Assembly (NCBI RefSeq): GCF_000237995.1
Contig: NC_016605.1
Coordinates: 496,001 to 560,000 of the forward strand
DNA: 64,000 nt
Origin: Pediococcus claussenii ATCC BAA-344
GTDB taxonomy: Bacteria > Bacillota > Bacilli > Lactobacillales > Lactobacillaceae
Direction: 5' to 3'
Both the position numbers and the translations under genes were made by a program. Shown here one piece after another: positions 28,807-38,335 of this stretch (position 1 is the first letter of the stretch; every line of letters starts with the position of its first letter). The notes beneath the pieces are model-generated. The model had not been told where the DNA came from. It worked only from the letters and a program-made list of their open reading frames with translations, and searched no databases.

Positions 28807-29923
28807 ATGGAATTAAGTGAAGCGCGCCATGAAATAGAAAATATGCGAAAAGAAGTCCAAGACTTTAGGGGGTCTCTTTGACTTAGATGGCTTGAGCGAA
28901 AGTATTTCGGTTAACGAATCTAAGATGGCAGAGAGTGACTTTTGGAATGACTCAGTAGAAGCTCAGGCGTTAATTGATCAAAATAATATTTTAAAAGAAA
29001 AATATGACAATTTTGAGCGATTGCAGAAACATGTTGAAAATTTAGAAGTAACCCTTGAATTGTTGGAATCTGAACCTGATGCTGAAATGCAGGCGGATTT
29101 GGAGGCCGAGATTGAAGAAACTAATAAATTATTAAGAGATTATCGTTTGGGTTTGTTATTGAATGGCCCTTATGACGCTAATAATGCAATCTTAGAGATT
29201 CATCCTGGAGCTGGTGGGACAGAGTCACAAGATTGGGGTTCAATGTTGTTTAGAATGTACACGAGATGGGCAGAACAGCATAAATTTAAAGTACAAGTTG
29301 AAGATTATCAACCTGGAGATGTTGCAGGAATAAACAGTGTAACGATTAGAATTATTGGACATAATGTCTATGGTTATTTGCGTTCTGAAAAAGGAGTTCA
29401 CCGGCTTGTAAGATTGTCACCTTTTGACTCTGCTGGACGTCGTCACACTTCATTTGCATCGGTTGATGTTATGCCTGAACTAGATGAATCGGTAGAAGTA
29501 AACATCAACCCAGATGATTTACGAGTTGACGTTTATCGTTCTAGTGGGGCTGGCGGGCAACATATAAACAAAACGTCTTCAGCAGTTCGGATTACACATT
29601 TGCCAACTGGGATTGTAGCTGCAAGCCAAGCGGAACGATCACAACTACAAAATCGAGCCACTGCAATGAGCATGTTGAAAGCTAAATTATTTGAGTTAGA
29701 AGAGGAAAAAAAGGCACAGGAAAAGGCTGCTTTAGAAGGAATTCAACTTGATATTGGGTGGGGGTCTCAAATCCGATCTTACGTTTTTCATCCGTATTCA
29801 ATGGTAAAAGACCATCGAACCAATTTTGAAACAGCTAATGTTCAAGGTGTTATGGATGGTGACTTAGATGGATTTATTAATGCATATCTCCAGTGGAAGT
29901 TACAGCAGGAAAATCCCCAATAG
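28807..29923 (+). CDS. prfB: Peptide chain release factor 2, made by programmed +1 frameshift
   Basis: Ends translation at UGA and UAA. The first 24 codons (28807-28878) run into an in-frame TGA at 28879; reading continues one base on from 28880, giving a 371-residue product. The site AGG-GGG-TCT-CTT-TGA-C is the classical autoregulatory prfB signal (internal Shine-Dalgarno, slippery CTT, poor-context TGA). The protein shows the SPF tripeptide in RLSPFDSAGRRHTSF, which recognises UGA, and the GGQ motif in SSGAGGQHINKT, which triggers peptide release. TAGGAG precedes the start. Follows secA. Confidence 0.97.
28867..28882 (+). promoter_or_regulatory. prfB +1 frameshift site
   Basis: AGGGGG acts as internal Shine-Dalgarno three bases before CTT-TGA-C. 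Low RF2 lets the ribosome pause at UGA and slip from CUU to UUU, so RF2 level sets its own synthesis. Confidence 0.95.
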
Positions 29924-29934
29924 GAAGTGAAATC

Positions 29935-30633
29935 ATGGCTAGAAAAATTTTAGTGGTTGATGATGAGCCTTCAATTGTCACGTTAATTCAGTACAATTTG
30001 GAGCAAGAATTGTATGAAGTTGAGGCGGTTGGAGATGGAATTGAAGCAGTTAAAAGGGCTCAAAACAATAATTTTGATTTTATTATTATGGACTTAATGC
30101 TTCCTGGACAAGATGGTTTCGAAGCAACCAAGGCAATTAGAAAGTTTAATCCGGATGTTCCAATTTTGATGTTGACTGCCAAAACTGGAGAAATTGATAA
30201 AGTCATGGGTCTTGAGCTTGGAGCGGATGATTATCTAACAAAACCGTTTAGTCCGCAGGAGTTGCTATCAAGAATGAAAGCGATCTGGCGAAGAACAGAC
30301 CGCTATAGTAAAAGTAATGTGAAAAATAGTGGTGCTAGTAATGATGCCGGAGTAGAAATTAATTTAAAACGGAAAATAGTAACAAAGAATAGCAAGCCAA
30401 TTGAACTAACTCCAAATGAATTTAAACTGCTGGAATACTTATATGAAAATTCTGGACAGGTTCTTTCACGTGAACAGATTTTAAATTCAGTATGGGGATA
30501 CGAGTTTGGTGGGCAAACAAGAATCGTTGATTTACATGTAAGTCATTTACGTGATAAGTTGGAAGATGATCCTAAGCATCCCAACATCATTCGAACGGTA
30601 AGAGGTTTTGGCTATGAATTTTCTCAAAGATAA
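29935..30633 (+). CDS. phoP: OmpR/PhoB-family response regulator (PhoP-like)
   Basis: DNA-binding half of a two-component system that answers phosphate starvation, judged from its place just before the pst operon. The 232-residue protein has a receiver domain with acidic pair D9-D10, phosphoacceptor D53 in IIMDLMLPG and K103 in LTKPFSP, and a C-terminal winged helix (LTPNEFKLLEYLYEN ... GQTRIVDLHVSHLRDKL ... IRTVRGFGYEF). The ATG at 29935 fits the family start; longer forms overlap prfB. The kinase gene overlaps its 3' end. Confidence 0.93.
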   Translation: MARKILVVDDEPSIVTLIQYNLEQELYEVEAVGDGIEAVKRAQNNNFDFIIMDLMLPGQDGFEATKAIRKFNPDVPILMLTAKTGEIDKVMGLELGADDYLTKPFSPQELLSRMKAIWRRTDRYSKSNVKNSGASNDAGVEINLKRKIVTKNSKPIELTPNEFKLLEYLYENSGQVLSREQILNSVWGYEFGGQTRIVDLHVSHLRDKLEDDPKHPNIIRTVRGFGYEFSQR

Positions 30634-31996
30634 AGTTACAATACGAACTCTTCAATTTACCATCTTAAGCTTGATTGGCAATTCATTTATGGCATTTTTG
30701 GTTTACAAATTAATGGTTAAGGAACATCCCAATTTTACGAGTGTTAATTTAACGTTATTAGCAATTGTGATTGCATTAATTACAGTAATTGAATCAATTG
30801 TTTTTTGGAGTAATCAACGAAATATTTTTGAAAGACAAAAACTGTTTAGAGAAAGCCTTAAAAAAATCTTGAAAGACGATAAGGCTAAACGGATTGTATT
30901 GGATAAGGATGATCCTTTTTATGACTTAGCCAATGCTATTAATTTAATTAATTCGCACAATCGACACCAAGTCCACGAAATTGTTAATCAAAAGAATGAA
31001 TTGCGAGCGATTATGGATAATCTCCCAGTTGGGATACTTGTGATCAATCGGCATCGTGAATTACAAATTTCCAATCACTACGCGCGAAAACAGTTTAATA
31101 TAACGGATTTAAATGTACCTCATCCATATAGTATGGACTTACAAAACTCTGAGGTATCAAAGCTGATTGAACAAAGTTTTGAAAGTCACCAGACTTCTTT
31201 TGGACACATTCAATTTGATGATCAGCATACCTATGAAGTTTCAGTTGTTTATAGCCCTAAGGCACATCATCGCTTTGAAATTGTCGTTCTTTTGTATGAT
31301 ATTTCTGAGGAGATGCGGGCAAAACAAGTCGAGGAAGATTTTATTAACAATGCTTCTCATGAACTTAGGACGCCGATTACTTCGATTGGAGGATTTGCAG
31401 AAACATTATTGAACGGGGCCAAGGATGATCCTGAAACATTAGATCAATTTCTGACGATTATTAAAGACGAAAGTGGTAAGTTAACGCAATTAACTGAAGA
31501 TATACTGACTATGTCGCGAATTCCGAAGAACGAAAAAAAATGGGAAGAAGTCCCATTAGTTGAGACGATTAATCAAAACATACAAATCTTAGCCAAACAG
31601 ATTGAACAGCGTCATTTGCAGATTAACATGAATATTAAGAATGACCAGGAAGTTAATGTGATAAAAAAGGATTTTTACCAAATAGTTAAAAATCTATTAT
31701 CAAATGCAATTAGTTATAACATTGATGGCGGACAAATTATCTTTGACTATGCTGAAGATACAAAGGGGTGGAGTTTGACTGTTCGTGATACCGGTGAAGG
31801 GATCCCCAATGATCAGATTAACCGTATTTTTGAACGCTTTTATCGAGTTGATGGAGTTAGAAGTACAGAGCCTATTGGTGGTACTGGACTAGGCTTAGCG
31901 ATTGTAAAAGAAGCTGTTGAAGATATGAACGGAAAAATTAGCGTAAAATCAATTTTAAATACGGGTACTGAAATCACAATTCGATTTAAGAAGTAA
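30614..31996 (+). CDS. phoR: Sensor histidine kinase (PhoR-like)
   Basis: Membrane kinase of 460 residues that should phosphorylate the preceding regulator. Two hydrophobic helices (about 13-34 and 45-66) with only a short loop between them, so no large outside sensor domain; then a PAS-like domain (about 128-235), a HisKA box with H249 in NNASHELRTPITS, and an ATPase domain with NLLSNAISYN, DTGEGIPNDQ and GGTGLGLAIVKE. The short outer loop fits sensing through PstSCAB-PhoU. ATG at 30614, inside the end of phoP; AGAGG 8 nt upstream. Confidence 0.92.
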   Translation: MNFLKDKVTIRTLQFTILSLIGNSFMAFLVYKLMVKEHPNFTSVNLTLLAIVIALITVIESIVFWSNQRNIFERQKLFRESLKKILKDDKAKRIVLDKDDPFYDLANAINLINSHNRHQVHEIVNQKNELRAIMDNLPVGILVINRHRELQISNHYARKQFNITDLNVPHPYSMDLQNSEVSKLIEQSFESHQTSFGHIQFDDQHTYEVSVVYSPKAHHRFEIVVLLYDISEEMRAKQVEEDFINNASHELRTPITSIGGFAETLLNGAKDDPETLDQFLTIIKDESGKLTQLTEDILTMSRIPKNEKKWEEVPLVETINQNIQILAKQIEQRHLQINMNIKNDQEVNVIKKDFYQIVKNLLSNAISYNIDGGQIIFDYAEDTKGWSLTVRDTGEGIPNDQINRIFERFYRVDGVRSTEPIGGTGLGLAIVKEAVEDMNGKISVKSILNTGTEITIRFKK

Positions 31997-32062
31997 AACA
32001 TTCAAAGATTTTATGTACTTTTAGTTTACGCGAAGTAAAAAGTTTGAATAAATTTAGGATGT

Positions 32063-32119
32063 CCTACCAGTTGAAAATGAGTGCGAAAACTCTAATTCAG
32101 TTGGTAGGCTTTTTATTTT
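32063..32119 (+). terminator. Intrinsic terminator of phoPR
   Basis: CCTACCAGTTGAA (32063-32075) pairs with TTCAGTTGGTAGG (32096-32108) with two G-U pairs, an inner GAGT/ACTC stem, then CTTTTTATTTT. Confidence 0.88.
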
Positions 32120-32146
32120 GGGATAACAGAGTTATAAGTGGTGGAA

Positions 32147-32220
32147 TTTTACAAATAATTAAAATCAATACAAAACCTATACAATTCTCAAATAAAACCG
32201 ATACATTGATCCTTTAATAT
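32147..32220 (+). promoter_or_regulatory. PHO-box repeats and -10 of the pst operon
   Basis: TACA cores with a T/C-N-A or T-T-T lead lie at 32150, 32169, 32180 and 32202 (TTTTACA, CAATACA, CTATACA, CGATACA). The last three are 11 and 22 bp apart, the period of PhoP half sites in Firmicutes. TAATAT at 32215-32220 is a plausible -10 about 9 nt after the last repeat, with no consensus -35, as expected for an activated promoter. Confidence 0.75.
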
Positions 32221-32263
32221 ATGTCTTGCAATACAAGATATTAGACATGTGGAGGAAAAGAGA

Positions 32264-33142
32264 ATGCATAAAAGATTGGCATTATTGTTTAGTTTGTTGG
32301 GAATGGTTTTTATTGTTGCGGCATGTGGAAATAATTCGGCTTCAAAAAGCGGGAGTAAGAACGTAACGATTGTTGGGTCTACTGCGCTTCAGCCACTAGT
32401 TGAAAAAGCATCGAATGAGTATAAAACACAGAATTCTAAGTTAAATATTACTGTGCAAGGTGGGGGATCTGGAACTGGACTAAGCCAAGTACAACAAGGC
32501 TCAGTTGATGTGGGAGATTCTGATATTTTTGCAGGACAGCAAGATGGAATCAAAGCAAGCAAGATTGTTGATCATAAGGTTGCGGTTGTTGGAATTGCAC
32601 CAGTAATTAATAAAGATGTTAAGATTACGAATATTTCAAAAGACGATTTAATGAAAATTTTCACCGGAAAAATTACTAATTGGAAGAGTGTGGGTGGACC
32701 CGATAAAAAGATTGTGGTTATCAATCGCGCACAGGGGAGTGGAGTTCGAAAAACGTTTGAACAATCTATTCTAGGTGGAAAAGAAGCAATGACATCGCAG
32801 GAAAAAGATTCAAATGGTACGGTTCAAAAAATCGTCAGTTCAACTCCTGGAGCAATTAGTTATCTAGCATTTTCTTATGTAAATAAGGATTTGAAAGCAT
32901 TAAAAATTGATGGTGTAGAGCCAAATGATAGTAATGTGACAACTAACAAATGGAAGATTTGGTCATATGAGCACATGTACACTCAAAAGAAACCAAGTAA
33001 GGCAACAATGGACTTTATCAAGTACATGGATTCTAAAGCTGTTCAAAATAAATTAGTAAAACAACTTGGTTATATTTCAATTCATGATATGAAAGTAGAA
33101 TTAACAAGTGATCTGAAGATAAAACCAATTGAAGGGAGATAG
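32264..33142 (+). CDS. pstS: Phosphate ABC transporter substrate-binding lipoprotein
   Basis: Captures inorganic phosphate outside the membrane for PstCAB. The 292-residue protein has a lipoprotein signal with lipobox VAAC at 18-21, then the PstS core: IVGSTALQPLVE, GGGSGTGLSQVQQGSVDVGDSD (phosphate-binding loops), FTGKITNWKSVGG and INRAQGSGVRKTFE. The ATG at 32264 is picked because GGAGG lies 9 nt before it; an upstream GTG includes the ribosome binding site itself. First gene of the pst operon, behind PHO boxes. Confidence 0.96.
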   Translation: MHKRLALLFSLLGMVFIVAACGNNSASKSGSKNVTIVGSTALQPLVEKASNEYKTQNSKLNITVQGGGSGTGLSQVQQGSVDVGDSDIFAGQQDGIKASKIVDHKVAVVGIAPVINKDVKITNISKDDLMKIFTGKITNWKSVGGPDKKIVVINRAQGSGVRKTFEQSILGGKEAMTSQEKDSNGTVQKIVSSTPGAISYLAFSYVNKDLKALKIDGVEPNDSNVTTNKWKIWSYEHMYTQKKPSKATMDFIKYMDSKAVQNKLVKQLGYISIHDMKVELTSDLKIKPIEGR

Positions 33143-33148
33143 TAGCGA

Positions 33149-34069
33149 ATGGAGCCAATCAAACAGGAACTAACAAAGAAGTCTCGGGCTGCTAAACAGG
33201 ACCAAAGAGGGCAGCTCATTGCGGGACTAAGTATAGTTCTAATTATGCTCGTGGTGTTATCAATCCTTTACATGATAACCTCACGTGGATTGGCAACTTT
33301 CACTCAAGATCATATAAGTGTGGTGGATTTTTTCACTAAGACGGTTTGGAACCCGGGATCGCTCGGTAAGAACGGTCAACCACTGGTTGGGGCATTACCA
33401 ATGATTATAGGATCATTCATGGTAACAGTCTTAGCGGCCTTACTTGCAACGCCATTTGCGGTTGCAACGGCCGTTTTTATGAGTGAAATTGCTAATAAAA
33501 GAGGACAAAAAATATTGCAACCGGTGATTGAACTATTAGTTGGAATTCCATCAGTAGTTTATGGCTTTATTGGTTTAGTTGTTGTAGTGCCAATCACCCG
33601 GCACTTTTTCGGGGGAACCGGGTTTGGAATTCTATCAGGAACGTTCGTACTTTTTGTTATGATCCTGCCAACCATTACTTCAATGTACATTGATAGTTTA
33701 AAAGCAGTTCCTCGATTTTATCGAGAGGCTTCATTGGCACTCGGTGCGACAAGGTGGCAAACCCTGTATAAAGTTATTGTACGTTCTTCAATTTCAGGGT
33801 TATTGACAGCTATTATTTTTGGAATGGCTAGAGCTTTTGGTGAAGCGCTCGCTGTACAAATGGTAATCGGAAATGCGGCCTTGATGCCAGATGGGTTACT
33901 AACACCTGCGGCAACACTTACTAGTGTGCTAACGACTGGGATTGGAAATACAGTTATGGGAACACTTCCAAATAATGCGCTCTGGACGCTTGCGTTAATT
34001 CTATTATTTATGTCATTGTTCTTTAACTTAATTACACGATACATCGGGAGAAAGGGGGAACTGAAATGA
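33149..34069 (+). CDS. pstC: Phosphate ABC transporter permease PstC
   Basis: One of the two membrane subunits of the high-affinity phosphate importer. The 306-residue protein has six hydrophobic segments, a GSFMVTVLAALLATPFAVATA block and the cytoplasmic EAA loop YREASLALGATRWQTLYKVIV that contacts the ATPase. It begins 6 bp after pstS and overlaps pstA by four bases (ATGA). Confidence 0.95.
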   Translation: MEPIKQELTKKSRAAKQDQRGQLIAGLSIVLIMLVVLSILYMITSRGLATFTQDHISVVDFFTKTVWNPGSLGKNGQPLVGALPMIIGSFMVTVLAALLATPFAVATAVFMSEIANKRGQKILQPVIELLVGIPSVVYGFIGLVVVVPITRHFFGGTGFGILSGTFVLFVMILPTITSMYIDSLKAVPRFYREASLALGATRWQTLYKVIVRSSISGLLTAIIFGMARAFGEALAVQMVIGNAALMPDGLLTPAATLTSVLTTGIGNTVMGTLPNNALWTLALILLFMSLFFNLITRYIGRKGELK

Positions 34070-34953
34070 ACGCAAAAACAGCTGATAAGATTGCAACTGG
34101 TGTGATTTACTGTTTAGTTGGCATTGTTGTTTTAATTTTAGTTTTTCTGATCGGTTTTATTCTCTGGACGGGACTTCCATACGTATCGTGGGACTTTCTA
34201 ACTGGATCAGCCAATGCCATGGGTGGTAGTGGTGGAATCGGTGATCAACTATTTAATTCGTTTTACTTATTGTTATTAACGTTACTGATTTCATTTCCAA
34301 TTGCGTTGGGTGCTGCCATTTACTTATCAGAATACGCTAAGCAGAACTGGTTTACAGATTTAATCAGAATTACAATTGAAGTTTTAAGTTCGCTTCCATC
34401 GGTTGTTGTGGGGCTTTTCGGTTTTCTACTGTTTGTAATTCAATTTAAGCTAGGATTTTCGATTATTTCTGGGGCGATTGCCTTAACATTTTTTAATCTA
34501 CCGATTCTGACAAGGAATATTGAAAATTCATTACAAGATGTTCCTAATTTACAACGTGAAGCTGGAATGTCTTTGGGGCTTTCAAAGTGGCGAACTGTAA
34601 TAAAAGTTGTTTTGCCTGTTGCACTTCCTGGAATCTTGACTGGGATCATTTTGAGTGCTGGTCGTGTTTTTGGCGAAGCAGCCGCTTTAATTTATACCGC
34701 CGGACAGAGTTCGCCAAGCATCAATTACGGGGATTGGAACCCACTAAATCCAACTAGCCCACTTAATATCTTTAGGCCAGCGGAAACTTTGGCTGTTCAT
34801 ATTTGGAAGATTAATTCGGAAGGCGTTATGCCAAACGCAAATCAAATTTCAGCAGGGACATCTGCCGTACTGATTATTGCCATACTATTATTTAACTTCC
34901 TAGCACGTTGGCTAGGTGGAAGATTATATCGTCGTATTACGGCTAGCAAATAA
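34066..34953 (+). CDS. pstA: Phosphate ABC transporter permease PstA
   Basis: Second membrane subunit of the phosphate importer, 295 residues with six hydrophobic segments. The EAA loop reads LQREAGMSLGLSKWRTVIKVVLP, and SSLPSVVVGLFGFLLF and AGRVFGEAAALIYTAG are typical of PstA. Its ATG overlaps the pstC stop, so translation is coupled. Confidence 0.95.
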   Translation: MNAKTADKIATGVIYCLVGIVVLILVFLIGFILWTGLPYVSWDFLTGSANAMGGSGGIGDQLFNSFYLLLLTLLISFPIALGAAIYLSEYAKQNWFTDLIRITIEVLSSLPSVVVGLFGFLLFVIQFKLGFSIISGAIALTFFNLPILTRNIENSLQDVPNLQREAGMSLGLSKWRTVIKVVLPVALPGILTGIILSAGRVFGEAAALIYTAGQSSPSINYGDWNPLNPTSPLNIFRPAETLAVHIWKINSEGVMPNANQISAGTSAVLIIAILLFNFLARWLGGRLYRRITASK

Positions 34954-34966
34954 GGGGTGATGTTTT

Positions 34967-35767
34967 TTGAAAAATTATGATCTAGCACAAAATTCAATTA
35001 AAACGTTCGATGAAAAAACAGAAATAGCACTTTCAACCAAAAATTTGCAAGTTTACTACGGTGATAATCATGCTATGCACGATGCTTCATTGTCCTTTCC
35101 ACGTTATTCGATTTCAGCACTAATCGGTGCGTCTGGTTCTGGGAAATCCACTTATTTACGGAGCCTAAATCGGATGAACGACGGAGTTGCAAGAGTTGAT
35201 GGAGAGATTATGTATCGTGATTTGGATATTAATTCAAATGCGGTTGATGTCTATCAGGTTAGAAGAAGAATAGGGATGGTATTTCAACGGCCTAACCCGT
35301 TTGCCAAATCAATTTACGATAATATTGCTCTTCCCTTACGTGAAATGGGAATTAAAAATAAAACAGAGATTGATGATATTGTTGAAAAAAGCTTAAAACA
35401 GGCTGCTTTGTGGGATGAAGTGAAGGACAATTTGAAAAAAAGTGCTTTGGCCTTATCAGGCGGACAACAGCAGCGTCTATGTATCGCACGAGCCATCGCA
35501 ATGAGTCCCGATATTTTACTATTAGATGAGCCAGCTAGTGCTTTAGATCCTATTTCTACGTCTCGGATTGAGATGACATTACAGGAGTTAAAGAAAAACT
35601 TCACCATAATAATTGTAACGCATAGTATGGAGCAGGCCTCGCGGGCAAGCGATTATACTGCTTTCTTCCATATGGGACATATTATTGAATTTAACGAAAC
35701 ACAAAAAGTTTTTACGAAACCAAACATGAAAATTACTGAAGATTATATTTCAGGAAACTTTGGATAA
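34967..35767 (+). CDS. pstB1: Phosphate ABC transporter ATP-binding protein PstB (first copy)
   Basis: ATPase of the phosphate importer, 266 residues: Walker [10 protein letters not shown] near 54-62, [16 protein letters not shown] (Q-loop), signature [16 protein letters not shown], Walker [14 protein letters not shown] and H-loop [10 protein letters not shown]. It starts at TTG with AGGGGTGA about 6 nt before it. It has an N-terminal extension of about 20 residues compared with the second copy that follows. Confidence 0.94.
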   Translation: MKNYDLAQNSIKTFDEKTEIALSTKNLQVYYGDNHAMHDASLSFPRYSISALIGASGSGKSTYLRSLNRMNDGVARVDGEIMYRDLDINSNAVDVYQVRRRIGMVFQRPNPFAKSIYDNIALPLREMGIKNKTEIDDIVEKSLKQAALWDEVKDNLKKSALALSGGQQQRLCIARAIAMSPDILLLDEPASALDPISTSRIEMTLQELKKNFTIIIVTHSMEQASRASDYTAFFHMGHIIEFNETQKVFTKPNMKITEDYISGNFG

Positions 35768-35784
35768 GAAAAGGAGGGTGAAGA

Positions 35785-36540
35785 ATGACACCACTTTTAA
35801 CAAGTGAAAATGTGCGCCTTTACTATGGTGAAAATGAGGCTTTACATGGAGTTGATTTGGATTTCGATAAAAATCAAATCACGGCTCTTATTGGACCATC
35901 AGGTAGTGGTAAATCAACCTATTTAAGAAGTCTTAATCGAATGAATGATCTTATTCCAGACGTGACAATTACAGGAACAATTAAGCTTGATGGTGATGAT
36001 ATCTATGCGCCAAGGGTTGATGTTGTGGAGCTCCGAAAGAAGGTTGGAATGGTCTTTCAGCAACCCAACCCATTTCCTTTCTCGGTTTACGAAAATGTTA
36101 TTTATGGTTTGAAACTTGCCGGTGAAAAAGATAGGCAACTGCTTGATCAGCGCGTTGAGGAGAGTTTAAAAAGCGCGGCAGTCTGGGAAGAGACCAAAGA
36201 TCATTTGCATGATAGTGCATTATCATTTTCTGGTGGGCAACAGCAAAGAATATGTATTGCACGCGTTTTAGCAGTTAAACCGGAGATTATTTTAATGGAC
36301 GAACCTACAAGTGCGCTTGATCCAATTTCTAGTTCAAAAATCGAAGATACGATTTTAGCATTGAAAAAAGTCTATACAGTAGCAATTGTCACTCACAGTA
36401 TGCATCAGGCATCAAGAATTTCCGATAAAACTGCATTTTTTTTAGACGGAAAATTAGTTGAACAGGGACCAACTGAAAAGATTTTCCTAAATCCTGACCG
36501 ACAAGAAACTAGTGATTATTTAAACGGAAAATTTGGATAA
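35785..36540 (+). CDS. pstB2: Phosphate ABC transporter ATP-binding protein PstB (second copy)
   Basis: Second PstB, 251 residues, clearly homologous but diverged from the one before it: Walker [11 protein letters not shown]-loop [16 protein letters not shown], signature [16 protein letters not shown], Walker [14 protein letters not shown]. Both copies have intact ATPase motifs, so the importer could use a mixed pair or alternative ATPases. Paired pstB genes are common in lactobacilli and streptococci. AAGGAGGG precedes the ATG. Confidence 0.94.
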   Translation: MTPLLTSENVRLYYGENEALHGVDLDFDKNQITALIGPSGSGKSTYLRSLNRMNDLIPDVTITGTIKLDGDDIYAPRVDVVELRKKVGMVFQQPNPFPFSVYENVIYGLKLAGEKDRQLLDQRVEESLKSAAVWEETKDHLHDSALSFSGGQQQRICIARVLAVKPEIILMDEPTSALDPISSSKIEDTILALKKVYTVAIVTHSMHQASRISDKTAFFLDGKLVEQGPTEKIFLNPDRQETSDYLNGKFG

Positions 36541-36560
36541 AAACTTTAAGGAGGAATAAT

Positions 36561-37229
36561 ATGCGCGGAATATTTGATGAGGAGTTAAAGAGACTTTTGA
36601 ACAAGTTTACTGAGATGGGAATTAATGTTAGTGAACAAATTTACAGGGCAACCAAATCTTTTGTGGATCATGACCGTGAGCTTGCACAACAAGTTATTGA
36701 TGCGGATGATGAGATTAATGAACAAGAGATAAAGCTGGAAGACCAAGCACTTAATTTAATTGCGCTTAAGCAGCCGGTTGCTTCCGATTTTAGAAAGGTA
36801 ATCGTTGTATTAAAAGCAAGTTCTGATTTGGAACGAATAGGTGATCATGCTGTTGGAATTGCGAAAGAAACTATTCGTATTAAAGGAAAACAACGGGATC
36901 AAAAGATTGAAGATGAGATTGCTGATATGACTAATACTGTTCGGAGTATGCTAGATATCACTATTGATGCATACGTCAAAGGCGATAGTGCGCTGGCAGA
37001 ACAAGTGATTGAAGCAAATAAGAAGATTGATCAACGTTATAATCAAATCCGAAAAGATAGTTTGGCGAATATGAAGTCAGATCCAAATGCAATAACTGGT
37101 GGAACCGGATACTTATGGGTGGCAAGTTATTTGGAGCGGATTGGTGATCACATCACGAATGTTGTGGAGTGGATTCTTTATAATAAAACAGGAAAGATTA
37201 CCGAATTAAGTTCGGACATAGTAGAGTAA
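36561..37229 (+). CDS. phoU: Phosphate-signalling protein PhoU
   Basis: Links PstSCAB activity to the PhoR kinase and limits phosphate uptake. The 222-residue protein is all-helical with two PhoU repeats, each carrying the metal-binding pattern E-x3-D-x3-[DN] (KASSDLERIGDHAVGIAKE near 90-108; VASYLERIGDHITNVVEW near 187-204). AAGGAGG precedes the ATG. Last gene of the pst operon. Confidence 0.95.
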   Translation: MRGIFDEELKRLLNKFTEMGINVSEQIYRATKSFVDHDRELAQQVIDADDEINEQEIKLEDQALNLIALKQPVASDFRKVIVVLKASSDLERIGDHAVGIAKETIRIKGKQRDQKIEDEIADMTNTVRSMLDITIDAYVKGDSALAEQVIEANKKIDQRYNQIRKDSLANMKSDPNAITGGTGYLWVASYLERIGDHITNVVEWILYNKTGKITELSSDIVE

Positions 37230-37629
37230 AATATTGTAATTAATAGTGATATATGCACAATTATTAAGTAAAAACAGAGCGGGATATAAGTCAGAAAGTG
37301 ATGAGCATTTTAGCGGAATCACTTTGATATAGTTTTCTTTAAGTTAAGCAGATGAATTATTGGTTTTTATCTGTCAATCTAGAGTGAACTATAGCAGTTG
37401 ACTTATTTCCCGTATTTTTGTTATTTGGGTTAGAGCTGATAGTTAGATTTTAGGGATGTCTTAATTATTTTATTTTCAAAGATAATTAAAAGGATTTTCG
37501 ACGGTATTAAGTAAAAGACGAATTTTGCCTAATAAAAAACGTAATTTTTAATTATATTGATTATCAGATTTGCCAATATATCTACAATAGAAGTAAAATA
37601 TTACTAACCAAAAGATTGGATGTGATACT
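37230..37629. other. Intergenic region after phoU
   Basis: Contains the second copy of the structured repeat (37277-37419). The remaining 200 bp before the PspC-domain gene are AT-rich; no gene or convincing regulatory site can be supported, though TACAAT near 37583 could be a -10. Confidence 0.6.
37277..37419. repeat. Structured intergenic repeat, copy 2
   Basis: GAGCGGGATATAAGTC (37277-37292) and GTTGACTTATTTCCCGT (37397-37413) are close matches to the arms of the element at 12188-12305 and pair with each other; TTTTT follows. The interior differs from copy 1 except for a TTAGCGGAATC-like stretch. At one stem position copy 1 has A-T and copy 2 G-C. Confidence 0.72.
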
Positions 37630-37947
37630 TTGAATTCAAATGAAAAAAGAAAGCTTTTAAAATCAAACGATCGTATTTTTACCGGAGTTGCCGGTGGCTT
37701 TGCTGAGTATTTAAACTTAGATAAGACTTTAATGAGGTTGATCTTTGCAGCTTTGATTCTGATTAGTCATGGATTGGGTTTGATCGTTTATATAATTTTG
37801 GCATTTGCAATGTCTGATAAATCAAATTACCAAAAGGGATTTTTCAGCTCGATGCGTGATGGAATGCGTGGTCAAGCACAGAATGATTCGAAAAAGAGAA
37901 AAGAGATTAAAAATGTCGAGGAAAAAGATGTTTCCGATGATAAATAA
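37630..37947 (+). CDS. PspC-domain membrane protein
   Basis: Small protein of 105 residues with one PspC domain: NDRIFTGVAGGFAEYLNLDKTLMRL (about 13-37) then a hydrophobic helix pair (LIFAALILISHGLGLIVYIILAFAM) and a charged tail. PspC-type proteins take part in envelope stress sensing; in Firmicutes they often sit in small operons with a YvlD-like protein, as here. TTG start with GGATGTGA upstream; no ATG alternative before the domain. Confidence 0.87.
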   Translation: MNSNEKRKLLKSNDRIFTGVAGGFAEYLNLDKTLMRLIFAALILISHGLGLIVYIILAFAMSDKSNYQKGFFSSMRDGMRGQAQNDSKKRKEIKNVEEKDVSDDK

Positions 37948-37958
37948 GGAGAGGTAAG

Positions 37959-38318
37959 ATGCGTTTTTGGCAGAGAGTTATTATAGATGCAATTTTGTTT
38001 ATTGCTTTAACAGGTTTTTTTCAACAATCAGGAGCTTTTCGAGTATCAAGCATTTGGATTGCGCTTGCAGCCAGTTTAGTGTTGGCAATATTGAACGCTA
38101 GCATCAAGCCAATTCTGCAAATAATATCGTTACCAATCACCATTTTAACGTTAGGGCTGTTCAGTATAATTATTAATGCACTGATGCTCTCATTGACCTC
38201 ATTGCTAGTAGGGTCAACTGTCTTCTACTTTGCTAGCTTTGGGACGACAATGCTTGTGGCAATTGTCCTTTCAGTTTGTAACGCAATTATTTCTAACTAC
38301 TTCAATCGTGGCGTATAG
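37959..38318 (+). CDS. YvlD/phage-holin-family-4 superfamily membrane protein
   Basis: Very hydrophobic protein of 119 residues with four predicted membrane helices and the family stretch LNASIKPILQIISLPITILTLGLFSIIINALMLSL. Despite the family name these are usually not phage proteins: relatives sit beside PspC-domain genes and belong to envelope-stress operons. GGAGAGG precedes the ATG, 11 bp after the PspC gene; hprK follows after 17 bp. Confidence 0.87.
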   Translation: MRFWQRVIIDAILFIALTGFFQQSGAFRVSSIWIALAASLVLAILNASIKPILQIISLPITILTLGLFSIIINALMLSLTSLLVGSTVFYFASFGTTMLVAIVLSVCNAIISNYFNRGV

Positions 38319-38335
38319 GATAGGGAGGGTCAATT

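Noticed and set aside
37959-38318. Phage remnant, because of the holin-family-4 name
   Set aside because: The YvlD-like family beside PspC-domain genes is chromosomal and no phage genes are near.
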